Below are positions 47,821-59,079 of a DNA stretch of 64,000 bases, piece after piece. The number at the start of each line of letters is the position of its first letter. Position 1 is the stretch's first letter. Position numbers and translations under genes: made by a program. Origin of the DNA: Haberlea rhodopensis (taxonomy: Eukaryota > Streptophyta > Magnoliopsida > Lamiales > Gesneriaceae); the NCBI GenBank assembly GCA_907163345.1, contig CAJQUN010000003.1:28473879-28537878 (forward strand). The letters are read 5' to 3'. The notes beneath the pieces were generated by a model that made no database searches, had not been told where the DNA came from, and worked only from the letters and a program-made list of their open reading frames with translations.

Positions 47821-48444
47821 TCAAGATAAGTCTATTAAACCAAGAATTTGACGGAAATAATTAAACTTAGCCTCAGGAAGTGGTTTGGTGAAGATATCTG
47901 ATGCTTGCTGGTCTGTTGAAATATGCTCGATCCGAATTTCCTTTTTGCCAACATGATCTCGAATAAAATGATGTTTGATATCAATATGCTTTGTTCGATA
48001 GTGCAAAACTGGATTATACGTTATAGCGATTGCACTGGTGTTGTCACAAAATATCGGAGATTCAACAGCTTGAATGCCATAGTCTCTGAGTTGATGTTGA
48101 ATCCAGAGCATTTGAGCGCAACAGCTTCCAGCGGCAAGATATTCTGCCTCAGCTGTAGATGTGGCGATTGATGTTTGCTTCTTGCTAAACCATGATATCA
48201 ATCTTTCCCCTAAGAATTGACATGTTCCACTGGTGCTTTTGCAATCAATCTTACACTCAGCATAGTCAGCGTCTGAATATCCAACTAAATTGAAATTTGA
48301 CTCTTTGGAGTACCAAAGACCAACGTTCTGAGATCCTTTTAAGTATTTAAGAATTCGTTTAGCAGCAATAAAGTGTGATTGCTTTGGATCTGACTGAAAT
48401 CTAGCGCACATGCAGACTGAGAACATTATATCAAGCCGGCTCAC
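47821..48444 (-). pseudogene. Sirevirus RNase H region
   Basis: An open frame of 207 codons with QSDPKQSHFIAAKRILKYLK, GYSDADYAECKIDCKSTSGT, STAEAEYLAAGSCCAQMLWI and CDNTSAIAITYNPVLHYRTK, and IFTKPLPEAKFNYFRQILG at the end. These phrases are typical of SIRE-type Copia pol. The region linking it to RT is shortened: SRLDIMFSVCM follows directly after TKELLKK, so roughly 40 residues normally between them appear deleted near 48445. Confidence 0.85.
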
Positions 48445-48445
48445 T

Positions 48446-49840
48446 TTTTAGAAGCTCTTTGGTATACTTGGTCTGATTTATGAAAATGTCATTGCTGAGC
48501 TGTTTGACTTGGAGACCCAGAAAGAATGAAAGTTCTCCCATCATACTCATCTCAAACTGTCCCTGCATTAACTTAGAGAATTTCTCTCATAATTTGGGGT
48601 TAGTTGACCCAAAAATGATATTGTCAACATAGATTTGAACTAATAAGGTATGTTCCCCCTTAATAAATTTAAATAAAGTTTTATCCACTGAGCTGATCTG
48701 AAAATCGTGGTCCAGCAGAAATTGAGACAGAGTGTCATACCAGGCTCTTGGAGCTTGTTTCAGTCCATATACTGCTTTATTCAGTAGATATACATGATCT
48801 GGAAATGAGTGGTTCTGAAATCCAGTAGGTTGCTCAGTGTAGACTTCCTCCTGAAGCTTACCATTAAGAAAAGCACTCTTAACGTCCATTTGATATACTT
48901 TGAAGTCTTTAAAAGCAGCATAAGCAAGAAAGATTCGGATTGCTTCAAGTCTGGCGACTGGTGCAAAAGATTCATCGAAGTCAATTCCTTCTTCTTGTCG
49001 GAATCCTTGCGCCACCAGTCTGGCCTTGTTTCTGACCACAACTCCATCTGCGTCTAGCTTGTTTCTGAAAACCCATCTGGTTCCAATAACAGGCAGACCA
49101 CTTGGCCTGGGGGTTAGATTCCAGACTTGATTTTGTTCAAATTGATTAAGCTCTTCTTGCATGGCTATAATCCAGTTGTAATCAGTCAAAGCTTCATCAA
49201 TCTTTTTCGGTTCCAGATTAGATATAAAAGCGGCATGAGTGAATTCATCCATCATCTGTCCTCTGGTTCTTATAGGTGCAGAAGGACTTCCAATTACTAG
49301 ATCAGGTGGATGCCTCTTTGTCCATCGATAGCTCAATTCCGGATTATCTAGTCCAGAAGGATGAGTAGTAGCAACATTATCAGCATCTGCCTTAACATTA
49401 GAGTTTAGGTCCTCTTGATCGGCTCGAGCTGGAGGAGCTTCATTGCCTTGATCCGGTCTATCTGGTACTTCAGGTTTCGGTGGATTGTCTCTTGACCTAT
49501 TAGCTACAATCTCATCATCACTGTTAGCTTCGAGATGGATATTTTCCATCTGATTTTGAATTGATTCCTTGTTACCCTCAATACATAAAGATTCATCAAA
49601 CACTACATGAACTGATTCTTCTACAGTTAAAGTGCGATTATTGAAGATGCGAAAAGCTTTACTATTGGATGAATATCCTAAGAATATCCCATTATCTGAC
49701 TTAGCTTCGAATGCTGTAAGGTGATTCTTACCATTATTGTGAACGAAGCATTTGCATCCAAATACATGAAAGTGAGAGATAGACGGTCTGTTACCAGTCC
49801 ATATTTCATATGGAGTAAGATTCAACTTCTTGTTAATCAT
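48446..49840 (-). pseudogene. Sirevirus INT end and reverse transcriptase, catalytic Asp changed
   Basis: The frame 49840-48587 encodes the integrase C-terminus (LTPYEIWTGNRPSISHFHVF, GYSSNSKAFRIFNNR), an acidic linker, and RT (EALTDYNWIIAMQEELNQFE, GIDFDESFAPVARLEAIRIF, MDVKSAFLNGKLQEEVY, YGLKQAPRAWYD). The catalytic box reads IYVDNIIFG, where family members have YVDD, so the second Asp is Asn. A stop follows at TNPKL. The RT thumb (QFEMSMMGELSFFLGLQVKQ) continues after it to about 48446. Confidence 0.87.
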
Positions 49841-49900
49841 AGACCGATTTTGAGTGTAGCAAGCAGTATTTACAGCTTCTACCCAGAACTTTTGTGAAAT

Positions 49901-50870
49901 TCAAGAATCTGCAAGCATTGTCCTTGCTGCCTCTTTAAGCGTTCTGTTCCTTCGTTCTGCAACTCCATTTTGTTGAGGGGTTCGAGCAGCTGAGAATTCA
50001 TGCTTAATTCCTTGATCTTCTAGAAAGGATTCAAGATTCTGATTTGAGAATTCAGTGCCTTTGTCACTTCGAATCCTATCTATGCTTGATGATTTCTCAT
50101 TCTGAGTGCGTTTCAGCAGCTTGATCAACTTCGGACCGGTCTGATCTTTACTGCTCAAGAATATAGTCCATGTAAAACGTGAGTAATCATCAATAACAAC
50201 AAGAGTATACCGCATTCCCCCTAAACTTGTTATTGGTATAGGACCAAACAAGTCCATATGTAATAGTTCTAAGCAGCGTGAGGAGAATTTGGCATTCTTG
50301 TTTTTGAAGGATGATCTGATCTGTTTGCCCATTTGGCAAGCTTCGCAGATCTTATCCTTAGCAAAATCGATCTTGGGCAGACCGACAACTAAATCATATT
50401 TACACAGGCTAGAAATAGTCTTAAAGTTGAGATGATTCAAGCGTTCATGCCATAGCCAGTGTTTATTATCATTATTCGGGATGAAGCAAGTAGGATTATC
50501 AGGTTGAGCAAAATTCCAGTTAATCTTATATGTATTTCCATTTCTGATTCCTACAAGTATGGTCATACCATCTGACGATTTAACAGTGCAAGTGTGTTTG
50601 TGAAATTCTACAGCATAACCATTATCACATAGTTGACTTATACTGATCAGATTATAGCATAAATTTTCAACTAACAGAACATCATTGATAGTAATATTAT
50701 CATGGACAATCTTACCCTTGCCCACAGTCTTACCCTTTGAGTTATCCCCGAAGATGATCTTGGGTCAAGTACATTCTGTGACTTCAGACAGCAACTCGAC
50801 GTTTCCTGTCATGTGACGAGAACACCCACTGTCTAAGTACCAGTCTGATACTAGATTCTTCGGTACCTGT
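49901..50870 (-). pseudogene. Sirevirus protease end and integrase
   Basis: The Copia protease signature WYLDSGCSRHMTG is readable near 50845-50805, followed by a TGA and PKIIFGDN. Frame 50725-49901 then gives the end of PR (VENLCYNLISISQLCDNGYA) and the HHCC zinc module (WHERLNHLNFKTI..CEACQMGKQ). The catalytic core follows, with LLHMDLFGPI, VVIDDYSRFTW, RSDKGTEFSNQN and ARTPQQNGVAERRNRTLKE. Core acidic residues are present. A stop after ARTMLADS separates it from the next frame. Confidence 0.87.
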
Positions 50871-50901
50871 CATCAAACATAATTACTGTTGGCACACAAT
50901 C

Positions 50902-52106
50902 CTACTTGGGTCCAGAACGGATTAGCCCTTTGGGAACCCACACCTGTATCATCTTTAATGGCTTGTGTGTGTTTGGTGTGATGTGAGCTGATCTGTTTTG
51001 ATGTTGTATGTGATAATGTGTGCGATATGGAAACATTTGATTCTTATGAGGTAATCTATATCTTCGTTGAACTGGTTTTGAGTTATAGTAGTTGGATGGT
51101 CTTCCTTGCCTTAGATCTTGTACCTTTAGATTTGGTCTGAAAGACACAAAGCTTGCTGGTGCCTTTTCTTCGGCTTGGTTAACGTACCCAATTCCTCTTC
51201 TCAAACCTTGATCCCCGAAGGCGACTCCCATTTGAATTGTAGGCGCTTCAGTTTCATATACTGTGCTGGATCTAACAAATGTCATTTGTTTGATTTTGTT
51301 CTTTACCAGCAACAGTTCAGATTCATCTTTGGTGCAGTCTTTGATATCAAAGCCTATGCCGGTGACATCACCGACATTTCTTTGTACCTCTTGCAGTTCT
51401 TCCAGTGATGCTCTTGATTTTGTCCATGTTTTGAAGATATGAGAAAGCTTAGCATTTTGTGTGCTAATTCTCTTATTTTCTTCATGAAGCTGATCGTAAG
51501 AGATTTTCAGCTTATTCAGCTCGATCTGTAGATTATTGCACTCACCTAGCTCAGAGCAGCTTGGTTTGATGTGCTCATCTATTTGATCATTGGCTTTAGC
51601 TTTAGTTTTCTCAAATGATTCAGCTAAAATTCTATAATCATTAGCCATGTCTTGCAGTGCGGACATAAGCTCTTCACGTGTGAATTCATTTGAGTCAAGA
51701 TCGAATACCTCGTCTGTTTGACTCATTTCTTTGTCTGCCATTAGACATTGAATATCTTCTTCGCTTTCGCTGGAAGAATATTCGGAGCTTTCTGAATCTG
51801 AGTCAGTCTGAGCCCACTTGCTGTTTTCTTTCTCTGCTACTAGGACCTTTTGAGACTTCCCATGATGACTTTTACGATCTTTGTAGTGCTTCTTTTTCTT
51901 GTCATAACGATGCTTTTTTTACGTTCTTCTTTCTTCGGTCTGGTGCAATCTGCAATAAAGTGTCCGGTCTTACCACAATTGTAGCAAGCCTGATCATTAA
52001 CAACATCGTATTTTCTCGATTTATAGTGATGAGAAGGTTTAAAATTCCTTTTTATTCTTAGACATGAATTTACCAAATTTCTTGATAAACAGTGACATAG
52101 CATCAT
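50902..52106 (-). pseudogene. Sirevirus gag C-terminal part with zinc knuckle
   Basis: Frame 52106-51840 has the CCHC knuckle CYNCGKTGHFIADCTRPKK (about 51996-51940). A shift leads to frame 51741-50902, which starts in acidic sequence (SQTDEVFDLDSNEFTREELM) and has a helical, coiled-coil-like segment (IELNKLKISYDQLHEENKRI). It ends VWVPKGLIRSGPK, just before protease. At least one frameshift lies between the two. Confidence 0.8.
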
Positions 52107-52749
52107 TACTTATCTGTTCGATAGATCGATCTGTTGTGGGGGTGGTCTGGTTTGGAATGGCTGCCAGTGCTTTGTTTGGTTGAGAGATGAATGGCTCTGC
52201 TTCACCTCTGGTGATTAGTTCGAACTCATATGTCTTAAGATCTGCAAACAGATCATGAAGTTCAACTTTGTTCAGATCTTTAGACTCCCTCATTGCAATG
52301 GTCTTTACATCCCATTCTTTTGACAGAGCTCTCATTACTTTCAGAGCAATCTCTCTAGAGTATTCCTTGCCCAGACCATTTAGTTCATTGATAATACAAG
52401 TAACTCTTTCTTCAAACTCGTTTAGAGTTTCTCCAATCTTCATTTTTATGCTCTCAAATCTTTGAAGAGCAACAGTCAGCTTGTTTTCCTTAGTCTGGTC
52501 GTTCCCTTCGCATAGTTGTGCTATCTTCTCCCAAATTTCTTTAGCAGTAGAGCACATTTTGATTTTACTGAACATTTTTTTGTCCAACGTCTTGAACAAG
52601 ATATCTTTGGCAACGTTGTCTAGATTTGCTTTCTTTCTTTCTTCATTCGTCCAGAGGGATCTGTCCTTCTCGACCATTTGGGGTTCACCACCAGTAATGG
52701 AGGCTGCTGTATTGACTTTCAGAATTTTCATTGGTCCATCAGTGATGAC

Positions 52750-54789
52750 TGATCGCTATTATTTTAAACAGTTATTTCTCAGTGTAGCGATTCTACCGCA
52801 AGTGCACGGTGTCAAGTTTTAGTATAATGATATAAAAAGTACGGATTGTCGATCCCACGAGGACTAGTAAATAATTACCAAACTCCACTAGTTTAACTAT
52901 ATTTAGCCTACGAAAATTGGTTATAACTAATTAACTAATGTAACTAATTAATTCAATAATAAATCCAAACAAACGATAGAGAATGAGAATGAAATCAATA
53001 TAGACAATTATCAAGACTTTCGGTTCACCTATGTAATCCCCCACAATTCGCCTATTAGTTAAGAATTAATTCAAACAATCTAAGGTGACGAGTTTTCCTA
53101 ATTCACTTGCTATACATTGGTCCGGCTATAACAAATCTAATACTAACGTAACAATAAGCCACTCTCGTACCCTTATTGAACAATTAATATTGTAAATCGA
53201 TCTTTGAAAACTTCTAGCCTTCGATTACTAGATATCTATAGCTATCACACGTGTATTTGACTTCATCTCTCGATCTCAGTCTGAAATCCACGGCATAAAT
53301 CACTATATCGAATTCCAATTTTATCTCTCGATCTCAATTGTAATTTATTATCATTCAAGGATGGCCAAACCCTTAAAAGCATGTAGAACAATGATCTATA
53401 CACTTAGATAATAAGAATCAATAAAAAACAATCAATTTAAATCATGGGTTCATAACATAGGATCCCCTAAGTCTTGACAACAAACTTAGCCTAGCAACAT
53501 ATTCAATATCAAATGCAATATCATGTTTTGCAACATCAAAAGCATAAGAAAATCAAATAGAAACAAACAAAGTTTAGAAATACGCATAAACTAGCGATGT
53601 TGAATCGCGTCGTCGACTCTGTATATCAGTCTCTCAATGTTGTGCTCTGTTCTGTACGTGAGTTTCGTTGCTGTGCAATGTTCTTCCCGAATGAATCCGT
53701 GGAATGCGTCCAGAAGCAAAATTACGTGCGTTCGACTGAGACTTTGGAGAATTATCGGCTGTTCTATCTTTTTCAGAAGCCAAGTTACGTGCGTTTGCTA
53801 TCCAACCAGTTCACGTTTTCTCTCTTTCTGTTTCTGCTGCTCTCCACTGTACGTGAGTTCTTCGGCTATCTCCTGTCGTCACTCTCTTCTCTTTTCTTCT
53901 CACGTCCCCAATAATCTGATAGATCCTGCTCACTCACGTAACTGTGCTTCTCCGTTTCTGTTGCTCTTTTTCTGTTCTCACGTCCTGAATATCCTCCCTT
54001 CTCTTTTTCACGTAACTATCTTCTCCTCCAATCTCTTCTGTGCGTGAAGTGCTCTCCCTTTCTTCTCGTTAATCTCCTCTGCTCCACGTCTTGATCGTTG
54101 CTGCTTCTTCACGTCCGTTGCCTCACGTAACTCCTCTCTTCTCTATCTGTTTTTTCAGATCTGGGGTCTCCTCTTCTCTCTTTTTTTGTCTCTACTGCTC
54201 CTTCTTCTTCGTCTTTCCACAATCTGTTATTATCTTCTGAAGGTTTTTCTTTCACGTACGTGAGCCCCCCGAATCCCGTAAACTCTTTTCTCCTTTCCTT
54301 TTGTTCTGCACGTCTCACGTTTTAAATCTCCTATGCCGCATGAATCTCGCTGCTCCCTTATCTTTACGTATCTTTTCCTTATTGAAGTCTGCCTCCTCCC
54401 CCCAATCTCTACGTAAATATCTCCCTTTTAATTGGTTAATCCCTTGGTAAAATATTAGAGAATATTTTATTCCCTACTAATGCTCATATACAATCTTCTC
54501 TTCACTCCCTTCCTTATCATGCATGTGACATGTAAAATCTTTAATAAAATCGTGTTGCATAAGTGGCGTTAGGGTGCAGCATGTATTCTATCCCGGTGCA
54601 CGATTTTTCAACTCTTGAAACCCAATTTGAATTCTTGTCACATTTATGCATTTCTCATCATCTTTTAGCATTTGGACCCGGATTCCTGAAATATACAATT
54701 ATATACCAAAACGCGTAATATTTTCCATGAATCACTATAAAAACGCCCCTAATCATATATCAAATTAAGTGTAAAAATCACACTTATCA
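52750..54789 (-). mobile_element. Solo LTR inside Sirevirus gag
   Basis: A 2040-bp LTR on minus runs TGATAAGTGTGA to TAGCGATCA and is flanked by the perfect target duplication ATGAC (52745-52749, 54790-54794). It contains phrases common in plant LTRs (CTACCGCAAGTGCACGGTGT, GATCCCACGAGGACTA on +). The part 53590-54370 is CT-rich on + with many ACGT cores. No PBS, PPT or ORF of a retroelement body remains. Its parent family is not identifiable here, probably Ty3/Gypsy. Confidence 0.88.
53650..54370. promoter_or_regulatory. Dense ACGT-core cluster in solo LTR
   Basis: At least 18 ACGT tetramers occur in about 720 bp, for example TACGTGAG, TTACGTGCG (twice), CTCACGTAAC (twice), CACGTACGTGAG and CACGTCTCACGT. 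ACGT is the core bound by plant bZIP and some bHLH factors. The spacing is irregular. Whether it acts as an enhancer is inference. Confidence 0.5.
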
Positions 54790-54933
54790 ATGACGAACCA
54801 CATATCGTCATCATGTGCTGCCAGATGAGCTTGCATTCTGATTCTCCAATCATCATAGTCTTCTTTTGAGAACATAGGAATCTTGTTAAATGATGCCATC
54901 AGCTCAAGTATCTTTGTGATGATTAAGACGACC

Positions 54934-54945
54934 TGTTCTGATACC
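54934..54945 (-). other. Sirevirus primer-binding site
   Basis: On minus, TGGTATCAGAAC lies three bases from the 5' LTR. It matches the initiator tRNA-Met PBS except for one base (GC to AC at the end). Confidence 0.85.
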
Positions 54946-54948
54946 ACT

Positions 54949-56034
54949 TGTTAGGATCGGTCCGGAGTGTTTAGAGGGGGGTGAATGAACACTCCTAATA
55001 AAAATAATCCTTTGTGATTTCTTTCGGATTAGTGAAAGAAATCTATTTCTTAATCAGCTTATCTGCAGAACAGACCACTGAAAATTTTAGTGCGGAACGG
55101 TCTGTTCTTAGACTAGTAAGAACGGCTCGATGGCTTGAATAGTATAACGAGTGCAGAATGATAAAAGACAGAATATGTTTCTGGAAGTTCGAAGGTGGTG
55201 TAATCCTTCTACGTCTCCCCTTCTTCTAATTAAGGAAGGATTCCACTAGAAGACTTTGATTTATACAATCCTGTTGTACAAACCTGATTCAGCTGGATTT
55301 ACCTTACTACCAGACTGAAACTCCTAGTCTCTCGATCTGTTCAGACACACTCTGTCTGACAGTTACAATTGATTCTCACTTCTCTATCTTACAAAAGATA
55401 GACTAATTTAGTCTATGCACACAATGATCCTAAGATGATCAAATATTACAATATGCTTGTGCTTATGAAAACTTTCGGCTCGAGGATGTCTGAGCTTGTA
55501 AGCTTGTGCTGTTTTGTTTTCTTTTTGCGTTTTTTGATTGATCAGGCTCTCTCTTGAGCTCTTCTGTTGCATCCTTATATAGTTGCATGTACCAACGACA
55601 TTATTTCCCTTTATGTGCAACTTTTGACTCTGCTCAAACTCTGAGTAAGCTACAGTCTTATTCTTTTGGGCACTTGCCATTCTGGTTCATGCTTTCGGCG
55701 ACTGTCAGATGAGCTCTTCTTTGTCTTCTTACCTTTTATGGTAATCTTCAGTCCTTGGTCTTTTTCAGCATTAATTGCAACATTAAATGCTTCAATAAAT
55801 AGCCGTTAATGATTCGGACTGAAGAGCGAAGCTTATACAACCTTGTCTGCTCTGATCTGATAATAGTTGAGCTGTTCTGAAGCTTCGATCTGGTCAGGCT
55901 GATGTTCATCGATCCTTTCTGATTTTGCAATATACCATATCAGCTTGATCTGTTTTGAGCAATTGATCTGGTCAGTCTGATTTCTATCGATCCGTTCTGA
56001 TTTGTTTTGTCATCTTTAAAATCCGGAACTAACA
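54949..56034 (-). repeat. Sirevirus 5' LTR
   Basis: 1086 bp, same length as the 3' LTR and about 98% identical by eye. It is followed on + by the target duplication GTATT and then the interrupted minisatellite. Confidence 0.92.
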
Positions 56035-56039
56035 GTATT

Positions 56040-57320
56040 AAGTACCGAAAATAGTATAAGTTTCGTACCAATTTCATTCATAATTAGTACCAAAATTACA
56101 TAGGTTTCGTACCAATTTAATGTATACTGAGTACCAAAATTGTATAGGTTTCATACTAATTTTACGTGTAATAAGTTTCGAATATAGTATAGGTTTCATA
56201 CCAACTTCACGTGTAACAATTACCAAATTTATATAGATTTCATACCAATTTTATGTATACTTAGTACCTAAATGTATAGGTTTCATACCAACTTTACGTG
56301 TAATAAGTTTCGAATATAATATAGGTTTCATACCAACTTCACGTGTAACTAGTACCAAAATTTTATATGTTTCATACCAACTTCAAGTGTAATGAGTACC
56401 AAAATTGTATATGTTTCATACAAACTTCATGTGTAATAAGTACCGAAAAAGTATAGGTCACATACCAATTTCATCTATAACTGTACCAAAATTGTATATA
56501 TTTCATATCAATTTCATGTGTAATTAGTACCAAAATTGTAAAGATTTCATACCAATTTCATTTGTAATAAGTACCGAAAATAGAATAGGTTTCGTACCAA
56601 TTTTATTCGTAATTAGTACCAAAATTATATGGGTTTCATACCAATTTTATGCATAGTTGGTACCGAAATTGTATACATTTCATACAAACTTTATGTGTAA
56701 TAAGTTTCGAATATAGTATATGTTTCATACCAACTTCACGTATAACTAGTACCAAAATTGTATATGTTTCATACCAAATTCAAGTGTAATAAGTACCAAA
56801 ATTGTATCTGTTTCATACCAACTTTATATGTAATAAGTACTGAAAAAGTATAGGTTTCGTACCAATTTCATCTGTAACTTGTACCAAAATTGTATAGGTT
56901 TCCTACCAATTTCATGTGTAACTAGTACCAAAATTGTAAAGATTTAATACCAATTTCATATGTAACAAGTACCGAAAATAGTATAAGTTTCGTACCAATT
57001 TTATTCGTAATTAGTACCAAAATTGTATAGGTTTCATACCAGTTTTATTTATATTTAGTACCGAAATTGTATAGGTTTCATACCAACTTTAAGTGTAATA
57101 AGTACCGAATATAGTATATGTTTTATACCAATTTCATGTGTAACTAGTACCAAAATTGTATTGGTTTCATACTAACTTCACGTGTAATAAATACCGAAAA
57201 TAGTATATGTTTCATACCAATTTCATGTATAACTTGTACCAAAATTGTATAGATTTCATACCCATTTTATGTGTAACGTGTAACAAAATTGTATAGGTTT
57301 TGTACAGACTATAATGATTT
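56040..57320 (-). repeat. 44-bp minisatellite, right arm, outer part
   Basis: It continues the array cut at 44574, about 29 units in reverse orientation to 41600-43720. The TAAGTTTCGAATATAGTATA variant occurs at about 56172, 56312 and 56700, showing the same higher-order variants as the left arm. Confidence 0.9.
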
Positions 57321-57480
57321 CTCAAAATTAAATGTTTGACTTTTAGTAGAGGGGTATTATAGTCATAGGGAGTTAGAACAAAATTTTAAGTTGCAGTAGG
57401 GAGTTTGAATTAATTTTTTCTGACATGGAGACTGATTTCAAAATTAAGTTTGACAATATGGATTTTTTTTTGAGTTTCCC

Positions 57481-57600
57481 CATATATTATTATTATTATA
57501 TATTACTATTATATATATATATATATATATATTAATAATAATAATAATAATAATATATATATATATATAATAGTAATATATATATAATAATAATAATAAG
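57481..57600. repeat. AT-rich near-palindrome (TTA/TA)n
   Basis: TATTATTATTATTATATATTACTATTATATA... followed by its approximate reverse complement (ATATATAATAGTAATATATA, AATAATAATAA). It could extrude a cruciform and marks the right edge of the foldback element. Confidence 0.8.
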
Positions 57601-58099
57601 AGTCCAATGTTTTACTATTCATTAATATTCTAATTTGTTAAATAAATTTTCTTTTTCTAATGTATTTGTTAAATAAAAAAAATTGTTGTTAGAAATTTTT
57701 TTTGTTAAATAAATTTTTTTTTGTTGATGTGTGGGTTTGATCTGAATCGACTAGGAAAAAATATACCTTAATCGGTTGTTGATGCGAAGGTTTGGCCTGA
57801 ACTTATTCAGTTGATTAAGTAAATGCAACCTTATCATGTTGATCAACCCAACTAAATAAGTATTTTTAACTATTATTATTATTATTATTAATAATATTAC
57901 GGATATTACGAAAAATGTAATTTTTATTATCATTTATAGATTGTTTAGCATTGCTAACATATTTTATAATTTAATACTTTGCATTATATATATATATATA
58001 TTCAATATACGATGTATAATATTTCTTACATATATTTTTGAAATAGAGTTGATATATATTTCAGTACATACATCCTAAAATTATTTTATCTACTTCAAC
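57601..58099. other. AT-rich intergenic, unassigned
   Basis: No ORF with coding look and no recognised element, only short AT microsatellites (about 57983-57999). Confidence 0.4.
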
Positions 58100-58895
58100 A
58101 TTTAGCAACTTTAAATGTTATATTTTTTTCCAGTTTATAGTAAGATGAACATCATTTTTTTTAAAAAAAATATTAGTCAGTTCTTTGGTTATTTTTTCCC
58201 ATTCAATTATAGTAGCATGTTCGTTTTTTTTAAAAAAAGTTTGTGAAAGTCAGTCATTTGAAATGTTATTTTTGGTCAAATTAAGAAAAAAATGATCAAC
58301 ATACTGATACCTAACACCACGCCTTGTATGTAGATAAACATGATTTTTAATAAATAAAAATTAAAAAAATAAAATTTTCTTGGAAAAAGTGTTCTATTTA
58401 AACTTAAGCTCACTTGTATATATTAATTTGAATGTTTTTCTTGTAAAAACTCTTGCACTCTGTGTAAAAAAAATTCAGTTCTTCGGTCTTTTGCATCTTG
58501 CTCCACTCAATTGTTCTTTATTTCTCGTCTTTGAAAGCGTCATTTCTTATCTACGGCTCTGCCTCGCTCATCTTCAGCAAGTAAGTGAAGTCCAATAGCT
58601 TTCTTGAAACTTATACGTCAAGCTCTATTCTATAATAACTTTTTATATATTTTTAATGGTCATCAAGAATATTATGATTGGTTAAAATAGATAAATTTGC
58701 TTTCAAGATGATACATAAATGGGTATATTTCACATTTGATTAACTCATTTTTTATTTCGAGCCCTAATATAAATGAATGGACCAAATGTGCCACATTAAT
58801 GGATCTCCAAAAATTTCTTTCGGGGGCTTTGCCCTAAACCCTCGCAACATCTTCGCCTTCAGCCCCCTATGTAAAATTTCTAGCTACGTGGTGTC
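58100..58895. mobile_element. Non-autonomous DNA transposon remnant, copy 2
   Basis: It shares blocks in the same order with 35325-36235: TTGTATATATTAATTTGAA (58410) and AATGGATCTCCAAAAATTTC (58797) followed by TTTCGGGGGCTTTGCCC. It ends AAAATTTCTAGCTACGTGG, like the ATTCATAACTACACCC end of copy 1. The left boundary is unclear. It lies about 185 bp upstream of the TAB2 start codon, so it may contribute to that promoter. Confidence 0.38.
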
Positions 58896-59079
58896 AACAA
58901 AAACTATAATATATATATATATATATATATTTCGAGGAAGTCGTTTAAGAACAATTTTGAAGATGTCTGTTCTCCAATTCTTTCCTAGTTATACTGTGAG
59001 TGGTGGATAACTAATCCAACAGCTCTTCCAGAGATCCTACCTTTTCCTTATCCCCTCGATCTCCCCATACAAAGTAAAG

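Larger units (their letters stand above)
52039..54899 (-). pseudogene. Sirevirus gag N-terminal part, split by solo LTR
   Basis: The start MASFNKIPMFSKEDYDDWRI lies at 54899-54790, where the solo LTR begins. The same frame resumes at 52749 with VITDGPMKILKVNTAA, LWTNEERKKANLDNVAKDIL, EIWEKIAQLCEGNDQTKENK, NEFEERVTCIINELNGLGKE and FIKKFGKFMSKNKKEF before a stop at 52039. It is a UBN2-type gag domain found in Copia elements. Apart from the insertion this part is intact. Confidence 0.87.
44575..56034 (-). mobile_element. Sirevirus-like Copia retrotransposon with extra 3' ORF
   Basis: It is on the minus strand with 1086-bp LTRs at 54949-56034 (5') and 44575-45660 (3'). I counted about 17-18 differences between them, near 98% identity. 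A perfect target duplication GTATT flanks it (44570-44574, 56035-56039). Order on minus: PBS, gag with one CCHC knuckle, protease, INT, RT, RNase H, an additional ORF region (47421-45917), PPT. That order with an extra ORF after pol is characteristic of Sireviruses. A 2040-bp solo LTR sits in gag (52750-54789). Frame breaks in gag-pol and a deletion before RNase H make it non-autonomous now. Confidence 0.9.
41422..57483. mobile_element. Giant foldback element with minisatellite arms, split by a Sirevirus
   Basis: The outer ends are inverted copies: TATGGGAAAACTCAAAAAAA on the left, and the reverse complement of the right end reads TATGGGGAAACTCAAAAAAA. Similarity continues for about 170 bp (TTAATTCAAACTCCCTACTG, CTATAATACCCCTCTACTAA on both). 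Inside, each arm is a long array of a 44-bp repeat, in opposite orientations (left about 41600-43720; right 44131-44574 plus 56040-57320). At the centre a palindromic ATTGCATGCAAT block is again inverted (43729 and 44038). Removing the retrotransposon 44575-56034 and one TSD copy leaves about 4.6 kb with no coding capacity. AT-rich flanks obscure the target duplication. It resembles Foldback-type elements; superfamily unknown. Confidence 0.85.
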
